10,751 nucleotides of DNA, taken from positions 1 to 10,751 of the forward strand of contig SKHL01000245.1 of the NCBI GenBank assembly GCA_007116995.1, read 5' to 3'. The notes under the pieces were generated by a model. It did no database searches and had not been told where the DNA came from. It was given only the letters and a program-made list of their open reading frames with translations. A program made the position numbers and the translations under genes. The stretch comes from Limnochordia bacterium. Its GTDB lineage: Bacteria; Bacillota; Limnochordia; Darwinibacteriales; DTU012. This document shows, piece by piece, positions 6,082 to 10,751 of this stretch (within the stretch, counting starts at the first letter, position 1; each line of letters starts with the position of its first letter).

Positions 6082-6846
6082 CTATCTATCAACTAAGTAC
6101 TTCTTGGCCACACATTGAAGCTTTCCTATGCTCTTATCTGCCCAGTAAAACAAAGTATTCCGGTAATTCTTGTCTTGTTCCGCCTTTCCTTTCTCATAAG
6201 GGTAATAGACAACAACTCGACCAGTCAGTATTCTGTTCCATGATTCAATCGTGGTCTGTCCGCCTTTGGCAGAGGGCAAGCTATGCTCAGCTAAATACTC
6301 AATCAAATCAGCCCAAAATTGTCTTCTTAAAATATGTCTAGGGCTTTCCTTGGAAACCAATACGCCTCGCATTCCGCGCACAAAATCATTAGGGGCAACC
6401 TCCAAGTTAAAGCGGACAGCAGGCTTTGAATCATCAATTGGCATGATCACAGGTCTCACAAGGAAAAAGGAGGCAGTATCCCCGCCTATGTCATTAAGCC
6501 ACTCTATTGCATTTCTATGTTCCTCATTGAAGTTGGGAGATACCCCTATAATTACAGAGGCGCTTAACCCAGCAGCACAAGTAATAATCTGACCTAGATG
6601 ACGATGATCACGGACTCAAATTGGTTTTCAATAATTACTACCTTATCCGTGCCTTCAATCTTTCCTAAGATATCTAGCTCGTAGTTTCCTACTCGTTTCT
6701 CTGTTTCCTCGATCTTAAGAGGGACTTCTATTGACTCTGATAGCGCGTTTATTCTCAGCTAACCAACGAGTGAAGTCTCGCTCCTCATTTACCCATACGT
6801 TACGAGGACTAACGATGTGAATCTTCACTAGATCTACGTTTCTCAC
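6082..6846 (-). pseudogene. DUF4268-domain, PD-(D/E)XK nuclease-like gene with two frameshifts
   Basis: Translating piecewise from GTG 6846 gives one continuous family-like protein. The GTG is preceded by AGAGGAG with a 7-base gap. The first piece includes PRNVWVNEERDFTRWLAENK. After a frameshift near 6740-6752 come LSESIEVPLKIEETEKRVG, NYELDILGKI and KVVIIENQFE. After a second shift near 6606-6616 come DHRHLGQIITCAAGL, ISP-like SPNFNEEHRNAIEWLN, and RFNLEVAPNDFVRG. The pattern ELDI...IENQ is the core of a PD-(D/E)XK-type nuclease fold, and RFN...PNDF marks DUF4268. The frame open from GTG 6459 to 6082 covers only the C-terminal third. The C-terminus also looks shorter than in relatives. The family is often near mobile or defence DNA, but its role is not established. 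As read, the gene is inactive unless the shifts are sequencing errors. Confidence 0.75.
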
Positions 6847-6923
6847 GACACAGCTCCTCTCAACACATATCTAGCTTCTCTACAGTAAGGTCGAAATTAA
6901 TTTAGTAGACAAAATACCATAAG

Positions 6924-7073
6924 CTTGTACATTTTAAGAAAAACAAGGAGCCTCATCAAGAGACTCCTTGTTTTTCTTAAATCCAATTTGAAAGTTAAGC
7001 GGTTGCTCATCGTATCTTCACGACACACGGTCTCACTGGATGTGGCACTAAAGCATCAACCCTTGGGTTCTCA
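6924..7073. repeat. Hairpin-bearing repeat, copy 1
   Basis: The bases from cttgtacattttaagaaaa to gggttctca match 8013-8172 along their full length. There are scattered substitutions and a gap of about 12 bases near 7010, where copy 2 has gaccatctaacc. The copy contains the perfect hairpin at 6933-6981. It lies 35 bases beyond the stop of the lipoprotein gene. Neither end shows clear terminal inverted repeats. Confidence 0.85.
6933..6981. terminator. Perfect bidirectional hairpin terminator
   Basis: The arms at 6933-6950 and 6964-6981 are exact reverse complements over 18 bases (tttaagaaaaacaaggag). A further CTC/GAG pairing extends into the loop after one mismatch. The A-rich and T-rich outer arms give a T-run on either strand, so it could stop transcription from both directions. 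It lies downstream of the lipoprotein gene on the minus strand and upstream of the broken DUF4268 gene. Confidence 0.75.
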
Positions 7074-7107
7074 AAAGAGATATGTACTGCGCTATCTCCA
7101 ATCTATT

Positions 7108-7818
7108 CTACAATACACCCCAATAACCACCATCTACTGTTATTGTAATAGCCATTTTAGAAATCTCCCAGTCGTCAGAGATCTTAGTTAGAGTTAGATG
7201 GTACGCTATCGTGAGCTTATCGAACTCGTCATGCGAATCAACTTCAAATATCGTTACATATTCAGCATGGTTCTTACTGACAGAAATAACAGGGTCTGCT
7301 CCGTCTCCTAATACCTCCCAGACTGCTTCCTCTTTACTTAGCTTATCATACTCAGGATCATCCCGCAAATCTAATATCTCATATACCATGTCTACATGTA
7401 ATGTAAAGCTAGCTAGTAATACAATACTCATATCCGGTATGGGCATGATAGACGAGAATTCACCACTATCGAAATCATAGGTTACTTCCATCGAAGAACC
7501 CTGCCACATACTATTACTTACGGGTTTGATTTCATAGTTATCGGAACGCGACTCATACTGAACAATAAACGGATTTGTGAGGTAGTCCATTAAGCTTGAT
7601 AGGTCAACAACCGGATCTGGGTCGATTACTAGCCCTCTAATGTCAACTGAATCCTCCTCAAATTCTGCTTTTAGTAGCAGCGCTTCCTCAATAAGCTCAC
7701 CTACCAGTAGCTCAACATCCTCTTTGTCTTTCATATTTCCTGTAAGACCGTCAATGCATCCCGTAGTAAACAATGACACAACTAGCACTGCAACAAACAA
7801 TACCATCCTTTTTTTCAT
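7108..7818 (-). CDS. Lipoprotein of unknown function
   Basis: The 236-residue protein starts with a basic, hydrophobic signal peptide followed by SLFTTGC, with Cys21 as the likely lipidated residue. The lipobox is slightly off consensus, since Thr rather than Leu/Val stands at -3. The mature part is acidic. It has a helical stretch (about 30-56), then alternating strand-like segments, and ends in LTLTKISDDWEISKMAITIT. That last pattern recalls NTF2-like or DUF-type lipoprotein domains, but I cannot name the family. The start at ATG 7818 is backed by GAGGAG with an 8-base gap. The product would be anchored to a membrane by its lipid. It stands alone as a transcription unit with the repeat and hairpin immediately downstream. 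No specific promoter is convincing. Confidence 0.75.
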   Translation of the reverse strand: MKKRMVLFVAVLVVSLFTTGCIDGLTGNMKDKEDVELLVGELIEEALLLKAEFEEDSVDIRGLVIDPDPVVDLSSLMDYLTNPFIVQYESRSDNYEIKPVSNSMWQGSSMEVTYDFDSGEFSSIMPIPDMSIVLLASFTLHVDMVYEILDLRDDPEYDKLSKEEAVWEVLGDGADPVISVSKNHAEYVTIFEVDSHDEFDKLTIAYHLTLTKISDDWEISKMAITITVDGGYWGVL

Positions 7819-8012
7819 GACACCATCTCCTCGTTTAGTTGTATAGTCTTAACTAATATCCTAACAGCACATAGCGATAAATTCTGCAGATCAGCGGAGC
7901 TGCTTACCCTTGCCACTCCCCATCTCCCTAAGCGACGGTGATCCCTAACTAGAGCGCACCTCCAGGCGGTAGAGGCCGTCAATTATTCTATTCTACACAT
8001 GTTTGATTAATC
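7819..8012. other. Intergenic spacer between the lipoprotein gene and repeat copy 2
   Basis: The 194 bases, together with the following repeat, form a gap of about 350 bases without a gene. The lipoprotein ribosome site lies at the left end. A weak minus-strand TATACA (about 7842-7847) may be its -10 box. The rest shows no open frame, structure or match to other parts of the window that I could find. Confidence 0.5.
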
Positions 8013-8172
8013 CTTGTACATTTTAAGAAAAATAAGGAGCCTCATAAAGAGACTCCCTAGTATTAATTAATCCAATTTGAAACTTAGGCGGTTGCTCATG
8101 ACCATCTAACCGTATCTTCACGTCATACGGTCTCGCTGAACGCGGCACTAAAGCATCAATCCTTGAGTTCTC
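8013..8172. repeat. Hairpin-bearing repeat, copy 2 (degraded hairpin)
   Basis: This 160-base copy matches 6924-7073. Its left arm (aagaaaaataaggag) is kept with one change, but the right arm (ctccctagtattaatt) has decayed, so the long stem is lost. Homology ends at the TGA stop codon of the OmpA-domain gene (8171-8173). The minus strand is open for about 50 codons after that stop (including ALVPRSARPYDVKIRLDG). It may derive from the 3' end of a coding sequence plus its terminator. Confidence 0.85.
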
Positions 8173-9115
8173 ATTTTTCTACAATCTCAACGCGCCTATT
8201 CCTTGCTCTCCCTTCCTCTGTTGTATTACTGATGACAGGAGAAGCAAACGCTACACCCACCGCTGTTAATTGTTCCTTATTTACTCCGTATCCACTTACT
8301 AATTGATCGACTACGGCACTTGCCCTTGCCTCTGATAAGCGAAAATTCACAGCATAACTACCAACATTATCCGTATGACCTACCACCAAATATCTATTTT
8401 CAGGATTCTCCTGCAAGAATTCTGCAATAACAGTTAATGCTTGTGCTGATTCTGCCTTTATTTCAGACGATCCCGTATCGAAAAATATATTATAAACTGC
8501 TACGCGTCCTTGCATTTCCAAGCCTTCTCTAAGATAATCAATAGTAACCATACCCATTTCCATGGGCTCGGTTTCCAGTGTAATTATCTCAAAAAAGGTT
8601 CGATTAGCTTGATTAGCTGCCCAATGCCCCCTACCAGCACCGATAATAACATAGACACTGGATTCCGCTGTTGGCATCTTTCCGACAAGATACTCACTGA
8701 TGAGTCCAGGAAAACTATTTTGGGTCATAACATTAGTCGCTAAACCTCGGTTATTTCGATTCTCGCCGAATACATCGGAGAACTTTCTTTCATCGATCTG
8801 AATAGATTGAGGATCCCTTGTTAGAAACAGTATTTCACCATCCATACTCGTGATAGCACTCTCGTAATTCCTAATAACCTCTAGTGGAGATCGTCCGTCA
8901 GGAGCTTCGCACCATAACCGACGAAGAACTCCTTCCACTATCGTTGTTGTTTCTTCATCCATTACAACTAAAAGTTCTTCATAACCAAATTCATCATCAA
9001 AAACCACTCGACTTCCTTCGTAAATAGGTACAATTTGCTCACCATCTTCGGCAAACGCTGTAAGTGACACAACAAGAACAAGGATCACAAGAAACAAAAT
9101 CCTAATGCTTTTCAT
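8171..9115 (-). CDS. Exported DUF4892-like plus OmpA C-terminal domain protein
   Basis: The 314-residue protein has a signal peptide (1-22, likely cleavage after AFA). An N-terminal domain (about 28-190) resembles DUF4892, with YEGSRVVF and GRSPLEVIRNYESAI. An OmpA C-terminal peptidoglycan-binding domain follows (about 205-312): NIFFDTGSSEIK, then GHTDNVGSYAVNFRLSEARA. The residues that contact diaminopimelate in this family are present at the usual spacing, Asp249 and Arg264. Inferred role: an envelope protein that anchors to peptidoglycan, usually found in bacteria with an outer membrane. I chose ATG 9115 because GGAGG lies 5 bases before it and the signal peptide then starts in the normal way. 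An ATG at 9127 lies within the ribosome site itself. The stop codon is exactly where repeat copy 2 begins. Confidence 0.85.
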   Translation of the reverse strand: MKSIRILFLVILVLVVSLTAFAEDGEQIVPIYEGSRVVFDDEFGYEELLVVMDEETTTIVEGVLRRLWCEAPDGRSPLEVIRNYESAITSMDGEILFLTRDPQSIQIDERKFSDVFGENRNNRGLATNVMTQNSFPGLISEYLVGKMPTAESSVYVIIGAGRGHWAANQANRTFFEIITLETEPMEMGMVTIDYLREGLEMQGRVAVYNIFFDTGSSEIKAESAQALTVIAEFLQENPENRYLVVGHTDNVGSYAVNFRLSEARASAVVDQLVSGYGVNKEQLTAVGVAFASPVISNTTEEGRARNRRVEIVEK

Positions 9116-9151
9116 GGTGACCTCCATATTTCCTAAGAATTTTTTTCAATA

Positions 9152-9418
9152 TCAACTGTATACCTTATACAGACCCCGCTGATTGAATATCACTGTACTT
9201 TCTCGGAAAATGCTTAGATAATTAGCATCACTCCATTCGCATAATCGGTCTATAATTACCGACTTGATGTCCGCTTGTGGACAGTGGATGGTTCGTATGC
9301 TTGTATTATTTCGCCCCATCATAACAAAAGTCCTGCATTTTAAGAAAATAGTTCGATTTATAGAATGTCTAAGCAAAGATTCTAAGTGTTTCATCGCACC
9401 ATCAGTACTCCACAACAT
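9152..9418 (-). CDS. Doubtful short hypothetical protein upstream of the OmpA-domain gene
   Basis: An 88-codon frame fills the gap between IS relic C and the OmpA-domain gene. The second half (about 45-88: IRTIHCPQADIKSVIIDRLCEWSDANYLSIF) looks protein-like. There is no good ribosome site before ATG 9418 or the internal ATG 9394, and no family is recognised. It may be a remnant of a gene cut by the rearrangements to its right. A TATACT box lies just upstream but lacks a clear -35 box. If it is not a gene, 9116-9506 holds only the OmpA-domain leader and unassigned DNA. Confidence 0.25.
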   Translation of the reverse strand: MLWSTDGAMKHLESLLRHSINRTIFLKCRTFVMMGRNNTSIRTIHCPQADIKSVIIDRLCEWSDANYLSIFRESTVIFNQRGLYKVYS

Positions 9419-9506
9419 AACTGGAGTATAGTGGGCTAGGTATGACTACCTAACGCATTACTCTATTAATGATCCCAACGTAAGAAGGGGTAATCGCGAG
9501 CAATCT

Positions 9507-9639
9507 AGTGTCTCTCATCGTATCAACTGAGGATAGTTTGGTTCCTATGCAAAACAGCTTACGGAATTCTCCCTGTTTGATCATGAGATTTAGACCATTT
9601 ATGCTTTTGGCTCTAAGCAGGAAACCGAAAAGCAAGGGC
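9507..9639 (-). mobile_element. IS relic C: transposase N-terminal fragment
   Basis: The minus strand encodes MLFGFLLRAKSINGLNLM and continues to GTKLSSVDTMRDT. It matches relic B at 4857-4990 closely at DNA level and relic A at 1757-1820. Homology begins at agtgtctc, exactly as in relic B, and ends at agcaagggc. The start and the rest of the transposase are missing. It lies against the truncated end of a DUF1670 fragment (9656). Confidence 0.7.
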
Positions 9640-9655
9640 CGCAGGGATGGTTCAT

Positions 9656-10019
9656 TTAAAAGGCAGAAGCTAAATTGCTGGGGGTGGGTAGGATACCATG
9701 ATGAAGATTCATATAAGCCTTTACTAAGTTTCCCATTACAGAAGGTGAACGTAGAAAAAGAATAGAAAGCTCAGTCCCAGGAAGCAGAGTCCCTTGTAGA
9801 TAGGCCTCTACTAGAATTCGTGCACACTGCTCCATATGGATGCTGTTTAGATCTTGCAGTGTATCTGCAGTCCGACGAAGCTCATTCTCCGTGTAAATTG
9901 TCAGACGTACGGGTCGTACAACCCGTCCTCCAAACCGCATAAACGGTGGTTTTTCCTTAGCGATACTAAGGGCAAGCCATCATCTGTCCCATATGGTGTT
10001 CCCCTTTTTGAAGTTTTTT
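9656..10019 (-). pseudogene. DUF1670 gene fragment, N-terminal half
   Basis: The minus-strand frame ending at 9656 reads VVRPVRLTIYTENELR, then ARILVEAYLQGTLLPGTELS, then KAYMNLHHGILPT. This matches my memory of the first half of DUF1670 proteins (PVRLTL...RI..EA..QG..LT..DLA.LL..S...I...LP..G). The frame can be followed upstream through WLALSIAKEKPPF to an in-frame TGA at 9980-9982, then GNTIWDR. At the other end the expected THKR region is missing and the frame stops a few codons after LPT. IS relic C begins 17 bases further on. The gene is broken at both ends. DUF1670 is of uncertain function and is often found among mobile or repetitive genes. Confidence 0.55.
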
Positions 10020-10029
10020 TACTGTCAGG

Positions 10030-10275
10030 CAGGGACTGTCTTTCAAAGACACGCCGGATTTGCATAAGAGCAAACTGGTGATCAGGAGTATTATACTTTT
10101 CATAAAGCTTTGCGTGCTTTTCCACCAGATGAAAGGAACAACCGATGGTCTGACGCACGAGAGGCAGAAGTAGTCCACGGTCTAGCATGGCCACTACTCG
10201 GGAAAACATGATAAGGTAGTTTTCTATACTAGCATAGGTTTGAGTCTTTGTCTGTGTACAAAAAATCCTCGTCAT
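10030..10275 (-). pseudogene. DUF1670 gene fragment, C-terminal half
   Basis: This minus-strand frame reads TYASIENYLIMFSRVVAML, then RQTIGCSFHLVEKHAKLYEK. It corresponds to the later part of DUF1670 proteins (HS..SI..Y+..F.RV...L..G.....I....G.S..LV.EYL.LY). It lies transcriptionally upstream of the N-terminal half at 9656-10019, so the two pieces are in the reverse of the normal order. The frame stays open to 9901, but beyond about 10030 it overlaps the N-terminal fragment in another frame. The start of the fragment abuts the end of the beta-lactamase-like pseudogene. No start or ribosome site is evident. Confidence 0.5.
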
Positions 10276-10751
10276 TCCACCAAGTGATGATTGTTGGCTT
10301 CGTGCTACCCATTTCTAACGTCATGGCCGGCGTTTCTGAATCAGAAGTGGCGAAGTAGACAATGGAGTTTATTCGATAGCTAACAACAACCGGGAGAGGG
10401 GTATTGTTCATATTCGATAGAACAATAAGCCCAAGCTGTTTTGTAGGAACCATGGCCATAAACGCACTAAAACCGTCGATATTTCCACCATGATGAATCA
10501 ACACATCACCTCGGTAATCATCGATCATCCAACCCAAACCATAGTTGGCAAAGCGTACTTCTGGATACCCCGCAACAGGCAAAGCTACATGGGGACGAGT
10601 TGCGTTATAGATCTCTATAGGACTAATGACCTGGGTCTACCCTGCTGTTCCCTTGGCTAAAAGCATCTGCATCCAGCGAAGCATATCGTTCACGCTTGAA
10701 TTGATAGCCCCGGCCGGCTCCATTCCGGTCATCCGTCGAAAGTCCATCTCA
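10229..10751 (-). pseudogene. Serine beta-lactamase-like (class C / penicillin-binding type) pseudogene, 5' end outside window
   Basis: The minus strand enters from the right edge reading MEPAGAINSSVNDMLRWMQM and LLAKGTAG. It then hits an in-frame TAG at 10637-10639 and continues in the same frame with TQVISPIEIYNATR, YGLGWMIDDYRGDVLIHHGG and LGLIVLSNMNNTPLP. This is the C-terminal half of the beta-lactamase/DD-peptidase family. HHGG (about 10490) stands where the KTG-like triad element is found. The SxxK and YxN motifs would lie beyond the edge. After about 10370 the sequence no longer resembles the family, and the frame ends at 10229 near the DUF1670 fragment, so the C-terminus is also lost. 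ATG 10582 could start an ORF, but it would lack the catalytic core. The gene is inactive unless the stop is a sequencing error. Confidence 0.75.

Noticed and set aside
9330..9350. Possible third copy of the hairpin repeat (cattttaagaaaa)
   Set aside because: Only about 13 bases of AT-rich similarity; no further match on either side.
9508..9765. 85-codon plus-strand ORF across the IS relic
   Set aside because: Opposite strand of a fragment whose minus-strand translation is conserved in three copies.
9966..10178. 70-codon minus-strand ORF
   Set aside because: It overlaps both DUF1670 fragments in a third frame and shows no family features.

Overview
The window looks like a piece of a bacterial chromosome with about 40-45% GC (judged by eye). 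It has strong AGGAG-type ribosome binding sites, sigma-70/sigma-A promoters and a compact, almost entirely minus-strand gene layout. An OmpA-domain protein implies either an outer membrane or at least an envelope-anchored peptidoglycan-binding protein. The ribosome sites, the DUF1670 and pRiA4b-type families and the PilZ protein would fit a Clostridia-like or other diderm-Firmicutes-like lineage. The sequence alone does not fix the taxon. No RNA genes or CRISPR arrays were seen.

Layout: (1) 1-2010 is a surface/envelope block read on the minus strand. It holds a secreted carbohydrate-binding-like protein running off the left edge with an 18-bp coding tandem repeat and its own strong promoter, a type IV pilin-like protein, and a small membrane protein. 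The membrane gene sits just behind, and in frame with, the 5' end of a truncated insertion-sequence (IS) transposase whose promoter is still visible. (2) 2210-3211 is a two-gene operon: a small helical protein followed by a plasmid pRiA4b ORF-3-like protein. (3) 3430-4999 holds a YcgR-like PilZ protein flanked by two relics of the same IS. (4) 4990-5694 is a PHP-family metallophosphoesterase whose last codons and stop lie inside an IS relic. (5) 5758-6846 has a short plus-strand hypothetical gene and a DUF4268/PD-(D/E)XK-like gene broken by two frameshifts. (6) 6924-9115 holds two exported proteins, a lipoprotein and a DUF4892-OmpA protein. Each is followed by one copy of a roughly 150-160 bp repeat that carries a hairpin. 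(7) 9450-10751 is a gene graveyard: a third IS relic, two rearranged pieces of a DUF1670 gene, and a serine beta-lactamase-like pseudogene with an in-frame stop.

The strongest overall signal is decay and rearrangement around one IS family. At least four relics of it lie within 10 kb (1755-2010, 3430-3562, 4719-4999, 9507-9639). They have contributed a promoter or N-terminus, a stop codon and a C-terminal tail to neighbouring genes. The intact genes are mainly envelope or cell-surface functions (pilin, secreted binding protein, lipoprotein, OmpA) plus c-di-GMP sensing. Nothing here demonstrates a new defence or metabolic system. The most unusual items are the hairpin-bearing repeat that begins at the OmpA stop codon, the IS-membrane protein fusion, and the DUF1670 pieces in swapped order.
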